NCBI RefSeq assembly: GCF_938010525.1
Contig: NZ_CALLVK010000014.1
Location: 1 to 60,260 of the forward strand
Source: Abiotrophia sp938010525
Lineage (GTDB): Bacteria > Bacillota > Bacilli > Lactobacillales > Aerococcaceae
Reading direction: 5' to 3'
DNA length: 60,260 bases
Part shown: piece after piece, positions 32,123 through 40,850 of the stretch
How positions within the stretch are numbered: position 1 is the first letter of the stretch
How the letters are laid out: each line of letters starts with the position of its first letter
Notes under the pieces: model-generated
Seen by the model: the letters and a program-made list of their open reading frames with translations, nothing else
The model's database searches: none
Told to the model about the DNA's origin: nothing
Position numbers and translations under genes: made by a program

Positions 32123-33514
32123 CTAGGCCTCCTCTGTTGCTTCAGCCTCTTTCTGGAAGTCCAGCCAGGCTGGCATGAAGCTTTCTTCTAACCACTTGGT
32201 GTGGTAATCATCCGCTTGGATGTGGGAATCCGCCACCATGGCTTCTAGCAGTTCCACGTTGGTGACCAGTCCATCCACGGCCACTTCATAGAGGGCCCGT
32301 TCCATGAGTCGGAAGGCCGCCTCACGATTAGGTTGGTGGACAATGATTTTAGCAATCATGGAATCATAGAAAGGTGGCAAGGTGTATTGAGGATAGATTC
32401 CAGACTCCACCCGCAAGCCCATACCGCCAGACGGTAGGACTAGCTGCTTGATATGGCCAGCAGCCGGACGGAATTGGTGGAGCGGATCTTCCGCATTCAA
32501 ACGGCACTCAATGGCAAACCCTGACAAGACGATGTCCTCTTGTTTATAAGAGAGGGGTTGCCCCATAGCGATTTTAATCTGTTCTTGGACGATGTCGACC
32601 CCTGTAATCATCTCGGTCACCGGATGTTCCACTTGCAGACGGGTGTTCATTTCCATGAAGTAGAACTCGCCATTGTCAGCCAAGAGGAACTCGATGGTCC
32701 CGGCATTGGTGTAGCCAATGGCTGAAGCGGCCTTAACGGCTGCCCCACAAATGGCCTGACGAGTGGCCTCATCTAGGCAGACAGCGGGCGCGAACTCAAT
32801 AACCTTCTGGTTATTACGTTGCAGGGAGCAGTCCCGTTCACCCAGGTGGATGACATGGCCATGTTCGTCGCCCAAGAGTTGGACTTCGATATGGCGGGCT
32901 GGGTAGATGATTTTCTCGATATAGAGATCTTGGTTACCATAGACCGACTGGGTTTCGTTCTGGGCTTGGAGGAAGAGGGCTTCAAAATCCTTAGGATCTT
33001 CCACCCGGCGCATGCCCTTACCGCCCCCACCGTCGGCTGCCTTGATAATCAAGGGGAAGCCAATCTTTTGGGCGATGGCATGGGCTTCTTCTAAGCTATG
33101 CACCAAGCCGTCGGAACCTGGCGTGATGGGCACGCCGGCTGCCTTCATGGTGTTGCGGGCATTTTGCTTGTTCCCCATGGCTTCGATAATGTGGCTCTTA
33201 GGGCCAATGAACTTGATATTGACCTCTTCACAGAGGGCAACGAAATCGCTACGCTCGGATAAGAAGCCGTAGCCTGGGTGGATGGCGTCAGCCCCCGTCA
33301 CCATGGCAGCGGACAGAATGGCCACTGGGTTGGCGTAGGAGTCTAAGCCCTTGGCAGGCCCGATACAGATGGCTTCATCCGCTAATTGGGTATGAAGGGC
33401 CTCACGGTCTGCCTCGCTATAGACCGCCACCGACGTAATATTCATTTCGCGCAGGGCCCGAATGATTCGGACTGCAATCTCACCACGGTTGGCGACTAAC
33501 ACTTTTTTAAACAT
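32123..33514 (-). CDS. accC: Acetyl-CoA carboxylase, biotin carboxylase subunit
   Basis: 463 residues with the ATP-grasp layout: KVLVANRGEIAVRIIRALRE at the N-terminus, FLSERSDFVALCEE, the glycine-rich ATP loop KAADGGGGKGMR, HIEVQLLGDEHG, RDCSLQRNNQKVIEFAP, and MEMNTRLQVEHPVTE. It carboxylates the biotin on AccB using ATP and bicarbonate. Sits between fabZ and accD with 1-3-bp gaps. Confidence 0.95.
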   Translation of the reverse strand: MFKKVLVANRGEIAVRIIRALREMNITSVAVYSEADREALHTQLADEAICIGPAKGLDSYANPVAILSAAMVTGADAIHPGYGFLSERSDFVALCEEVNIKFIGPKSHIIEAMGNKQNARNTMKAAGVPITPGSDGLVHSLEEAHAIAQKIGFPLIIKAADGGGGKGMRRVEDPKDFEALFLQAQNETQSVYGNQDLYIEKIIYPARHIEVQLLGDEHGHVIHLGERDCSLQRNNQKVIEFAPAVCLDEATRQAICGAAVKAASAIGYTNAGTIEFLLADNGEFYFMEMNTRLQVEHPVTEMITGVDIVQEQIKIAMGQPLSYKQEDIVLSGFAIECRLNAEDPLHQFRPAAGHIKQLVLPSGGMGLRVESGIYPQYTLPPFYDSMIAKIIVHQPNREAAFRLMERALYEVAVDGLVTNVELLEAMVADSHIQADDYHTKWLEESFMPAWLDFQKEAEATEEA

Positions 33515-33515
33515 A

Positions 33516-33950
33516 TTATTTTGCTCCGATAATGAAGGTCATTTCTGCTTCCGCAACTTTCTTGTCGCCAACGAAGGCTTGGCCGTAACCAATCCCTGCG
33601 TTCTTACGCAATTTGACGATGTCTACTTGGAGACGAAGCACGTCACCAGGTACTACCTTTTGACGGAATTTTACCTTGTTCAAGCCACCTAGGTAAGCGG
33701 TCTTGCCTTGGAAACCTTCCATTTGCAAGAGTGGGATAGAACCGGCTTGAGCTAAAGCTTCGCAGATGAAGACACCTGGTAAAACAGGCTCGCCTGGGAA
33801 GTGACCTTGGAAGACTTGTTCATTGATGGTCACGTTCTTACGGCAGACGATTTTTTCACCTGGAATCAACTCATCCACAGCGTCGATGAAGAAGATTGGG
33901 TAACGGTTAGGGATAATATCCATTACTTGTTGAGCAGTTAATAAAGTCAT
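33516..33950 (-). CDS. fabZ: 3-hydroxyacyl-ACP dehydratase
   Basis: 144 residues: MDIIPNRYPIFFIDAVDEL, then FQGHFPGEPVLPGVFICEALAQAG with the catalytic His (GHFPG) and Glu (CEALAQ). Hot-dog fold enzyme removing water from 3-hydroxyacyl-ACP. I start at ATG 33950, preceded by AGAGGAAT; a longer open frame back to 34043 overlaps accB and has no start site. Confidence 0.95.
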   Translation of the reverse strand: MTLLTAQQVMDIIPNRYPIFFIDAVDELIPGEKIVCRKNVTINEQVFQGHFPGEPVLPGVFICEALAQAGSIPLLQMEGFQGKTAYLGGLNKVKFRQKVVPGDVLRLQVDIVKLRKNAGIGYGQAFVGDKKVAEAEMTFIIGAK

Positions 33951-33990
33951 GTTTATTCCTCTTTTCTTTGGGGGTGATGTTTCAATCAGA

Positions 33991-34485
33991 TTAGCTAATG
34001 CGGAAGAGGGCTTGGCCGTATTCCACGATGTTTTCATTTTCAACTAAGATGGCAGAGACCACGCCGTCTTGAGGGGCCACAATCTCATTCATGAGCTTCA
34101 TGGCTTCAATCAAGCAGAGGACTTGGCCCTTCTTGACGCTGTCGCCTACTTGCACGTAAGGATCCGCATCTGGGTTAGCTTGCAGGTAGACTACCCCTAC
34201 CATAGGGGCTGGCACCTCCTTACCAGCGGCTTCTGGCGCTGGCGCAGGAGCAGCAGGCGCTTCTACCACTTCAGGAGCCGCCACAGGGGCTGGGGCCGCC
34301 AGGCTAGCTGGGGCTGTTAGGGCAGCAGATTCAGTCACATCGGTCACCACGACTGGGGCTGGCGCTGCCACTTGTGGCACTTCCTTAGCCAAGAGCAGAC
34401 GCTCATTGTCATTGGTGAATTCGAAGTAGGCCAGGCTAGACTGGTCGAGTTTGTCGATTAATTTGACGAGTTCTTCATATTGCAT
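33991..34485 (-). CDS. accB: Biotin carboxyl carrier protein of acetyl-CoA carboxylase
   Basis: 164 residues: N-terminal segment, a central Ala/Pro-rich hinge (APVAAPEVVEAPAAPAPAP), and the C-terminal biotinyl domain with the lysine in LCLIEAMKLMNEIVAP. Carries the carboxyl group between AccC and AccA/AccD. Located 2 bp after fabF and 40 bp before fabZ. Confidence 0.95.
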   Translation of the reverse strand: MQYEELVKLIDKLDQSSLAYFEFTNDNERLLLAKEVPQVAAPAPVVVTDVTESAALTAPASLAAPAPVAAPEVVEAPAAPAPAPEAAGKEVPAPMVGVVYLQANPDADPYVQVGDSVKKGQVLCLIEAMKLMNEIVAPQDGVVSAILVENENIVEYGQALFRIS

Positions 34486-34487
34486 GC

Positions 34488-35723
34488 TTACTTACCATCC
34501 CATCGTTTGAAGGCGAGGACCGCATTGTGACCGCCAAAGCCCAGGGAGTTAGACAGGGCAACTTGGATGTCTTGTTGGCGTCCATGGCCTGGGACATAGT
34601 CCAGGTCACAGCCTTCTTCTGGATTTTCTAGACCGAGGGTCGCAGGTACGAACCCTTCTTCCAAGGCCTTAACGCAGACAATGGCTTCTACCCCACCGGC
34701 ACCACCTAAGAGGTGACCGAAGTGGCCCTTAGAGCTGGATACAGCTAGCTTGTAAGCCGCATCGCCCAAAGCATACTTGATGGCTTGGGTTTCGCCCTTG
34801 TCATTGGTTGGGGTGCTGGTCCCGTGGGCATTGATGTAGTCCACGTCTTCAGCGCTGAGCCCGGCCATAGCCAAGGCTTGCTTGATACATTCACCGGCGC
34901 CAGACCCGTCTGGGGTTGGAGCGGTCATGTGGTAGGCGTCTGAGTTCGCCCCGTAACCCACCAATTCAGCATAGATGTGGGCGCCACGAGCTTGGGCAGA
35001 CTCCAGGGATTCTAGGAAGAGGACACCGGCCCCTTCACCCATAACGAAGCCATCGCGGTCCTTGTCAAAAGGACGGGAAGCAGTGGCTGGATCTTGGTTG
35101 GTGGACAAGGCTGTCAAGGCTGCGAAGCCACCAATCCCGATTTCACAGATGGTAGCTTCTGCCCCACCTGCCAAGCAGGCATCTAAGAGGCCTGTCTTGA
35201 TCTTGAGGAAGGCTTCCCCGATAGAGTTAGTAGCAGAGGCACAGGCTGTCACGATGTCCAAGCTTGGGCCCTTGATGCCTAACTTCATGGAAATATTACC
35301 AGAGGCCATGTTCCCGATGGTCAGTGGCACGAAGAGTGGCGGAATACGTTTAGCGCCCTTTTCAATCATCTTACGGATGCCTTTTTCGATTTCGATTAAG
35401 CCCCCGATCCCAGAGCTGACTAAGACCCCTACCCGGTGGGCATTGTCTTCAATCTGGTAGCCTGAGTCTTTGACTGCTTCCACCGATGCCACCACGGCAT
35501 ATTGGGAGAAGAAGTCCATCCGTTGGGTTTCCCGACGGTCTAAGACTGGGCTTGGGTCGAAGTCTTTGACTTCAGCGGCCACAGAGACGCTAGAGCCACT
35601 GTGATCGAATTTAGTGATAGGCGCGATACCGCCCTTGTCATGGCGCATGCTGTCCCAGAATGCGGCGACATTGTTACCAATTGGGGAGACAGTCCCCAAA
35701 CCTGTTACGACAACTCGTTGCAT
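34488..35723 (-). CDS. fabF: 3-oxoacyl-ACP synthase II (KAS II)
   Basis: 411 residues, thiolase fold. Active-site Cys in VTACASATNSIGEA, first His in NAHGTSTPTNDKGET, second His in SSKGHFGHLLGGAG; KAS II start RVVVTGLGTVSPIG. Elongates acyl-ACP with malonyl-ACP. Between fabG and accB in the usual lactic-acid-bacterial order. Confidence 0.95.
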   Translation of the reverse strand: MQRVVVTGLGTVSPIGNNVAAFWDSMRHDKGGIAPITKFDHSGSSVSVAAEVKDFDPSPVLDRRETQRMDFFSQYAVVASVEAVKDSGYQIEDNAHRVGVLVSSGIGGLIEIEKGIRKMIEKGAKRIPPLFVPLTIGNMASGNISMKLGIKGPSLDIVTACASATNSIGEAFLKIKTGLLDACLAGGAEATICEIGIGGFAALTALSTNQDPATASRPFDKDRDGFVMGEGAGVLFLESLESAQARGAHIYAELVGYGANSDAYHMTAPTPDGSGAGECIKQALAMAGLSAEDVDYINAHGTSTPTNDKGETQAIKYALGDAAYKLAVSSSKGHFGHLLGGAGGVEAIVCVKALEEGFVPATLGLENPEEGCDLDYVPGHGRQQDIQVALSNSLGFGGHNAVLAFKRWDGK

Positions 35724-35759
35724 AATTACCTCCTGTAGTGCGGGTCTAGGAATCAGACC

Positions 35760-36482
35760 TTAGATGTGCAAGCCACCGTTGACTTCGATGACTTGGCCTG
35801 TGATGTAGTCATTGTCGATTAAGAAGTCGACTGTTTTAGCGATATGTTCCACTTGGCCAAAGCGTTTGAGTGGGATTTGGCCTAACATGGCTTCCTTAAC
35901 GCGATCAGATAATTGATCGGTCATATCCGTTTCGATAAAGCCTGGGGCGATAGCGTTGACGGTGATGCCACGGCTAGCCACTTCGCGGGCTAGGGACTTG
36001 GTCAAACCAATCATACCAGCCTTAGAGGCAGCATAGTTGACCTGGCCAGCATTCCCCATAACCCCAACAACGGAAGTCATGTTGATAATGCGGCCCCCCT
36101 TTTGTTTCAAGAGACGTGGGGTCAAATGACGGCACATGTTGAAGCAACCATTCAAGTTGGTTTGGATCACCGCGTTGAAGTCTTCTTCGCTCATGCGCAT
36201 AACCAAACCGTCGCGGGTAATACCGGCGTTGTTGACCAATACATCCACTTGGACGCCTTGGTCATAGAGGTCGTCCACTAATTGCTTAGCCACGTCAAAT
36301 TGACTGATGTCGCCAGTCGCTTGTAAGACTGGTTGCTCATAGCCTTCAAATTGGGCTAAGACTTCAGGGGCAATAGGACTACGGCTGTTTAAGATGACAC
36401 GGTGGCCTTTAGCCGCTAAGTGGTGGGCAATGGCTAGGCCAATCCCGCGGGAGCTGCCCGTAATCAAACAGGTTAAGGTCAT
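35760..36482 (-). CDS. fabG: 3-oxoacyl-ACP reductase
   Basis: 240-residue short-chain dehydrogenase: NADP motif TGSSRGIGLAIA, NNAGITRDGLVMRM, catalytic Ser in NMTSVVGVMGN, YAASKAG with Tyr and Lys, and a C-terminal GQVIEVNGGLHI. Reduces 3-ketoacyl-ACP with NADPH. Adjacent to fabD with no gap. Confidence 0.95.
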   Translation of the reverse strand: MTLTCLITGSSRGIGLAIAHHLAAKGHRVILNSRSPIAPEVLAQFEGYEQPVLQATGDISQFDVAKQLVDDLYDQGVQVDVLVNNAGITRDGLVMRMSEEDFNAVIQTNLNGCFNMCRHLTPRLLKQKGGRIINMTSVVGVMGNAGQVNYAASKAGMIGLTKSLAREVASRGITVNAIAPGFIETDMTDQLSDRVKEAMLGQIPLKRFGQVEHIAKTVDFLIDNDYITGQVIEVNGGLHI

Positions 36483-37427
36483 TTATTCTTCCTCCGTTAA
36501 AAAGTTTTTGAGGGCGTCGAGGTCTTCGACTTTGTCCAGGACTTGTACCTTGAGGGGCTGGCCTTCGCGTTTGAGCAGGCCAGCTAAGGTATTGCCGGGA
36601 CCGATTTGAACTAGGTGAGTCACACCTTCTTCAACCAATTTATCAATGGTTTGCTTCCAGTAAACTGGCTCAACAAGATGTCGAACAAGTACGTGGGAGA
36701 GGCTTTCAGGCTGATGAAGGTCTAGCGTGGTGTTGCTGATGACAGGCACGTCCCCTTGCTTAAAGGTCACTTTTTCCAAGGCTTGGGCCATGGCTTCTTG
36801 GGCATTGGCCATCAAGGGACTATGGAAAGGTCCTTCGACTTTGAGGGGGATGACTTTCTTGTAGCCGGCAGCTTTGGCGATTTCCTTGAAGCGCTCAACG
36901 GCCGCAATGGTCCCAGCCACGATGATTTGGGCTGAAGAGTTGATATTGGCAATGTAGAGCGGCTCTTGATCGGCCACTTGGGCTACCAAAGCTTGACATT
37001 CTTCATAAGGCACACCCATGACCGCCGCCATTTGGCATGGACTGTCGCTGGCTAGGGCTTCGCATTGTCTGGACATGAGTTCGCCACGTTCCTGCAATAA
37101 GGCAAAGGCATTGGCTTGGTCTAGGGCACCACTGGCAACCAGGGCGGAATATTCACCTAGGCTCAATCCGGCCATATAGCTTACAGGAGGTAACAAGTCT
37201 TGGATGCTACGGTAGATAGCTAGGCTGGTCGACGTAATGGCGACTTGGGCATAGCGGGTCTGGCCGAAGCGTTCAGGTTCTTGTTGGATCCATTCTCTTA
37301 AGGGCCAACCGGTCACCGCTTCTGCCTGCTCATAGACAGCGCTGGCTTGGGGAAATTGACGGTCGAAGTCCATTCCCATGCCCGCATAGTGGGCACCTTG
37401 GCCATTAAAGATAAGTGCTAGTTTCAT
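36483..37427 (-). CDS. fabD: Malonyl-CoA:ACP transacylase
   Basis: 314 residues with NGQGAHYAGMG near the start, the nucleophile Ser in AGLSLGEYSALVASG and the His in VEGPFHSPLM. Loads malonyl groups on ACP. A gap of 163 bp separates it from fabK; the downstream gene fabG follows directly. Confidence 0.95.
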   Translation of the reverse strand: MKLALIFNGQGAHYAGMGMDFDRQFPQASAVYEQAEAVTGWPLREWIQQEPERFGQTRYAQVAITSTSLAIYRSIQDLLPPVSYMAGLSLGEYSALVASGALDQANAFALLQERGELMSRQCEALASDSPCQMAAVMGVPYEECQALVAQVADQEPLYIANINSSAQIIVAGTIAAVERFKEIAKAAGYKKVIPLKVEGPFHSPLMANAQEAMAQALEKVTFKQGDVPVISNTTLDLHQPESLSHVLVRHLVEPVYWKQTIDKLVEEGVTHLVQIGPGNTLAGLLKREGQPLKVQVLDKVEDLDALKNFLTEEE

Positions 37428-37590
37428 ACACTGACTCCTATCCTCAGTTATCGTTCGTTTTGTTTGCGTTCATAATATAAAAGGCCCGAAGGCCAGAGCT
37501 CACTCCTAAGAGGGATAAAGTCAGAGCAAGCTCTTTGGTTCGCCTACTGGCCAGCTAGGGGGTGCCGGCTAGCAGGAAAGGAAATATCAA
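37428..37590 (-). other. Structured intergenic segment between fabK and fabD
   Basis: The only gap above 100 bp inside the fab operon. On the minus strand it can form AGAGC/GCTCT and a GGCC-TTCG-GGCC hairpin followed by TTTTAT, looking like a weak attenuator or processing site. No FabT site, T-box or known riboswitch is recognisable; a TATTAT -10-like box lies just downstream. Confidence 0.4.
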
Positions 37591-38550
37591 TTATTGATTG
37601 ACCATGTCAAGTTTGGCTTGAATGGTCTGACGGCATTCTGCCAAGTATTCTTGGATGATGTCGTGACAGGATTGTTCCTTAGAGACCAAACCAGCAATCT
37701 GGCCGGCCATGAGGGAACCTGTCTTAACGTCACCTTCGACTACCGCACGGCGGAGGGCGCCTTTACCGATTTTGTTCAATCGTTCAAAGTCTGGCTCTGC
37801 CTTGCTGGTTTCTTCTTTTTCCGCTTGGAGGTATTCGGTGGTTAAGGCGTTACGCAAGACCCGTACTGGGTGGCCGGTAATTTGGCCGGTCACGACGGTT
37901 TCGATGTCTTTGGCCTTAATGATGGCTTGCTTGAAGTTGTCATGAGCGTTGGACTCATGCGCTACGACAAAGCGAGTCCCCACTTGAACCGCGGAAGCCC
38001 CCAACATGAAGGCTGCTGCCATGGCACGGCCGTCCCCAATCCCGCCGGCAGCGATGACTGGGATATTAACGGCATCCACCACTTGTGGGACCAAGGCCAT
38101 GGTGGTCAGTTTGCCGATGTGGCCCCCTGCTTCCATGCCTTCGACAACCACTGCTTTGGCGCCGATGCGTTCCATACGTTTGGCCAAGGCCACAGACGCT
38201 ACTACTGGAATCAGGCTAATGCCCGCTTCTTCGAAGCGCTGCATGTACTTACTTGGGTTACCTGCACCAGTGGTAATGATTTTGACGCCAGATGCGATTA
38301 AGTAGTCTACCACTTCTTCCACATGTGGGTTCAATAACATTACATTGACAGCGAAAGGTTTGTCGGTTTTGGCAAACATTGCCTCTACCTTAGCGCGAAC
38401 TGTGTCCACGTTGTCGTGACCAGTCCCGATAACCCCTAAGCCGCCTGCATTTGATACCGCGCTTGCTAAATCAGCGTCTGCTACCCAAGCCATTGCGCCT
38501 TGAACAATTGGATATTCAATGTTTAATAACTCCGTAATAGCTGTTTTCAT
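37591..38550 (-). CDS. fabK: Enoyl-ACP reductase II (FMN-dependent)
   Basis: 319 residues of the nitronate-monooxygenase/FabK fold: EYPIVQGAMAWVADADLASAVSNAGGLGVIG in parts, VVEGMEAGGHIG, AAGGIGDGRAMAAAFMLGA, VQVGTRFVVAHE. It carries out the last reduction of the elongation cycle; this TIM-barrel enzyme replaces FabI in streptococci and relatives. Located between acpP and fabD. Confidence 0.95.
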   Translation of the reverse strand: MKTAITELLNIEYPIVQGAMAWVADADLASAVSNAGGLGVIGTGHDNVDTVRAKVEAMFAKTDKPFAVNVMLLNPHVEEVVDYLIASGVKIITTGAGNPSKYMQRFEEAGISLIPVVASVALAKRMERIGAKAVVVEGMEAGGHIGKLTTMALVPQVVDAVNIPVIAAGGIGDGRAMAAAFMLGASAVQVGTRFVVAHESNAHDNFKQAIIKAKDIETVVTGQITGHPVRVLRNALTTEYLQAEKEETSKAEPDFERLNKIGKGALRRAVVEGDVKTGSLMAGQIAGLVSKEQSCHDIIQEYLAECRQTIQAKLDMVNQ

Positions 38551-38580
38551 ACCTTCAGTCCTAACTTTAAGAAAAATAGA

Positions 38581-38799
38581 TTATAAAGAGTCGATGTAGT
38601 TTACTAAGTCTTGAACAGTCTTCAAGTTTTGGTCAGTGTCGATGGTGATGTCTAATTCATCTTCGATTTCGCTGATGATTTGGAATACGTCTAAGCTGTC
38701 AGCTTTCAAGTCGTTTTCGAAGTCAGTGGTTAATTGTACTTCTGCTTCGTCGATCCCTAATTGGTTTGCAATAATCGCTTGTACTTTTTCAAATGTCAT
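38581..38799 (-). CDS. acpP: Acyl carrier protein
   Basis: 72 residues, acidic four-helix protein. The 4'-phosphopantetheine serine is in NDLKADSLDVFQII. Shuttles acyl chains between all fab enzymes. Between fabH and fabK; the AT-rich gaps on both sides are typical for a highly expressed acpP. Confidence 0.95.
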   Translation of the reverse strand: MTFEKVQAIIANQLGIDEAEVQLTTDFENDLKADSLDVFQIISEIEDELDITIDTDQNLKTVQDLVNYIDSL

Positions 38800-38839
38800 A
38801 ATAATGATCCTCCATTAAATAAATAATATTTTTTGATTT

Positions 38840-39787
38840 TTAGATGGAAAGGTGTAGGTGACCCCAGGCTAAGCCAGCACCGAAGCCACTTAGGATAATG
38901 GACTGCGTTCCATCCAGTCGCAATCGTCCGTCACGAACCAGTTGGTCTAGGAGAATTGGGATAGAGCCTGCTGAGGTATTGGCCGCTTGGGCAATATTGG
39001 CAGGTACCTTGTCTTCTTCTAGGGACAACTTGTCCGCAATCAGATTTAACAAGCGTTGGTTCGCTTGGTGACAAATCAAATAGTCAATATCAAAATCATT
39101 CTGCTCAATAAAGTTTGCCAGGGTTTTGATGACGGTTCGTTTGACGAAATTGAAGACGTCACGCCCTTGCATTTGCATAGCCCATTGACCATCGGACGCT
39201 TCATGGACCTCAATGGCCGCGCCCCCTGTTCCTTGGGCAAAGAGTTGACTGGCATAGCCGCTGAGTTCTTGACCATCATGTTGAATCAGGACAGCCCCCG
39301 CCCCATCACCGAACAAGACGGCAGTGGTACGGTCTGTCAGATCCACAATCTGACTCATTTTCTCAGCACCGATGACTAGGGTGTAACCTTGGGTCTGGCT
39401 AGCTGCCAGGCGGTTGGCTACTTCCATCGCCATTACAAAACCAGAACAGGCGCCGTTGAGGTCAAAGCCCCAAGCCCCTTCGGCCCCAATCATGGCTTGC
39501 ACTTGGCAGGCAATAGATGGGGTCGCAGCCTTAGCCGACATGGTTGCGACGACAATATGACGAATTTGGCTGACAATGTCAGGGGATAAATTCTTCAATA
39601 ATTGCTTGGCCGCCTCACTCGCCATCATCGCGACGGTTTCGTGCTCAGCTGCGAAGTAACGTTGGTGAATTCCTGTTCGTTGGACAATCCACTCGTCACT
39701 GGATTCTAGTTGATAAGCATTGATTAATTGGTCGTTGGACCAGGCTTGTCCAGGTAAATAAGCACCTGTTGCAATAATACGACTCAT
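38840..39787 (-). CDS. fabH: 3-oxoacyl-ACP synthase III (KAS III)
   Basis: 315 residues: active-site Cys in LNGACSGFVMAM, His in ICHQANQRLLN, Asn in NTSAGSIPILLD. Starts fatty-acid synthesis by joining acetyl-CoA and malonyl-ACP. The start lies 2 bp after the fabT stop. Confidence 0.95.
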   Translation of the reverse strand: MSRIIATGAYLPGQAWSNDQLINAYQLESSDEWIVQRTGIHQRYFAAEHETVAMMASEAAKQLLKNLSPDIVSQIRHIVVATMSAKAATPSIACQVQAMIGAEGAWGFDLNGACSGFVMAMEVANRLAASQTQGYTLVIGAEKMSQIVDLTDRTTAVLFGDGAGAVLIQHDGQELSGYASQLFAQGTGGAAIEVHEASDGQWAMQMQGRDVFNFVKRTVIKTLANFIEQNDFDIDYLICHQANQRLLNLIADKLSLEEDKVPANIAQAANTSAGSIPILLDQLVRDGRLRLDGTQSIILSGFGAGLAWGHLHLSI

Positions 39788-39788
39788 C

Positions 39789-40247
39789 TTACTCTCCTAA
39801 TCGTTGTTTAGCGTTATCCAAGAAACGATGTAAATTACGCAGGCCCTTAACTAGAGTGGCCGCCTCTTCAGGCTCCATGCCGTTTAGGGTCTCGGCTACC
39901 ATGTTCAAGTGGAACTTACGGTGCATCCGATAGAGTAATTTACCCCGCTTGGTTAGCTTGAGTAGCACCACCCGGCGATCGCTGGGTGAGGACACACGCT
40001 CAACATAGCCTTTTTTTACTAAGTTTTGGATGGACACTGACAGGGTCCCCATGGTGATGGCAATTTTCTTAGCCACCTCCGAAGAGCTCAAGTTGCCGCC
40101 CAAACCAATGGCTTCAATCGTATGCATTTCCTTGATTGATAAATCCGAAAACTCACTCATCTTGAGCGAAGTTTCTTCAATTAACAGAATTTCATTAAAG
40201 ATAGAGACCAAAAATTCGTTCATTTCAAAAATGGTCGAATGGTCCAC
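39789..40247 (-). CDS. fabT: FabT, MarR-family repressor of fatty-acid synthesis
   Basis: 152 residues with a winged helix (SSEVAKKIAITMGTLSVSIQNLVKKGYVERVSSPSDRRVV in its full length). In streptococci and enterococci FabT bound to acyl-ACP represses the fab operon. It starts at GTG 40247, eight bases after GGGGTGAT; an internal ATG at 40223 lacks a site. First gene of the operon, preceded by two FabT-type palindromes. A fabM gene, usually upstream of fabT in streptococci, is not present here. Confidence 0.9.
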   Translation of the reverse strand: MDHSTIFEMNEFLVSIFNEILLIEETSLKMSEFSDLSIKEMHTIEAIGLGGNLSSSEVAKKIAITMGTLSVSIQNLVKKGYVERVSSPSDRRVVLLKLTKRGKLLYRMHRKFHLNMVAETLNGMEPEEAATLVKGLRNLHRFLDNAKQRLGE

Positions 40248-40270
40248 TCACTATCACCCCTTTAACTTAT

Positions 40271-40327
40271 TTTGAATATCAAACTATTTGATAATCAAAG
40301 TTTATCGAAAGTCTGCTCATCTGTCAA
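40271..40327 (-). promoter_or_regulatory. fab operon promoter with two FabT boxes
   Basis: On minus, TTGACA (40322-40327), 17 bp, TAAACT (40299-40304). Just downstream lie two palindromes of FabT type, TTTGATAATCAAA (40287-40299) and TTTGAATATCAAA (40271-40283), centres 16 bp apart. The first overlaps the -10 box, so binding should block the polymerase. Confidence 0.85.
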
Positions 40328-40367
40328 CACATGTGCTAGACCCTGACAGGCTTTATGGGGCCCTATC

Positions 40368-40381
40368 CTTGATAAATCAAG
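40368..40381. promoter_or_regulatory. Possible extra FabT-like palindrome
   Basis: CTTGATAAATCAAG is a perfect 14-bp palindrome 40 bp upstream of the fab promoter -35 box. It resembles the FabT boxes but has an even-numbered centre, so binding is uncertain. Confidence 0.35.
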
Positions 40382-40532
40382 CATGGTCGCGTTTGCAGGA
40401 TTTTTTATCATCTTCTTGTTGACTTAGAGACAGAAAGTGACTGAAAAGCCCTTACCTTGAGTCTGGGCCGGTCTTAAGAGCTTGTGACTTGCAGCTAGCA
40501 ATCGAAACCTGGGGAAATCGACGTTTTGCCGT

Positions 40533-40796
40533 GAGCTAGTGGTCCACTAGCTCCTCTGATTTTGCCGGAAACCTGGGGGATTCGCCGGTTTGACGTGAGC
40601 CAGTGGCCCACTTTCCAGAGTGGTCCACTGGCTCCTCTGATTTTGCCGGAAACCAGGGGTATTCGCCGGTTTTGACTGAGCTAGTGGTCCACTTTCTCGA
40701 GTGGACCACTGGCTCCTTTGTTTTTGCCGGAAACCTGGGGATATCGCCGGTTTGCCGTGAGCTAGTGGCCCACTTTCTCGAGTGGACCACTGGCTC
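40533..40796. repeat. Palindromic repeat array G (3 full units + collapsed unit)
   Basis: Full units start at 40597, 40678 and 40759, exactly 81 bp apart; a collapsed perfect palindrome lies at 40533-40553, at the left edge. Spacers CTCTGATTTTGCCGGAAACC-like, orientation as in array C. Located between the fab promoter and the 3' end of the chaperone operon. Between 40382 and 40532 nothing else is recognisable. Confidence 0.9.
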
Positions 40797-40801
40797 CATA
40801 C

Positions 40802-40830
40802 AAAAAAGCCAGCAAGACTGGCTTGCTGGC
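40802..40830 (-). terminator. Terminator of the Hsp70/J-protein operon
   Basis: Stem GCCAGCAAG/CTTGCTGGC with a 5-nt loop and six T on minus. Confidence 0.85.
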
Positions 40831-40850
40831 TAGCTATAAGGCTTGAGAAC

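Noticed and set aside
37428..37590. T-box or known riboswitch between fabK and fabD
   Set aside because: No T-box core sequence, specifier loop or long antiterminator/terminator pair can be made out.
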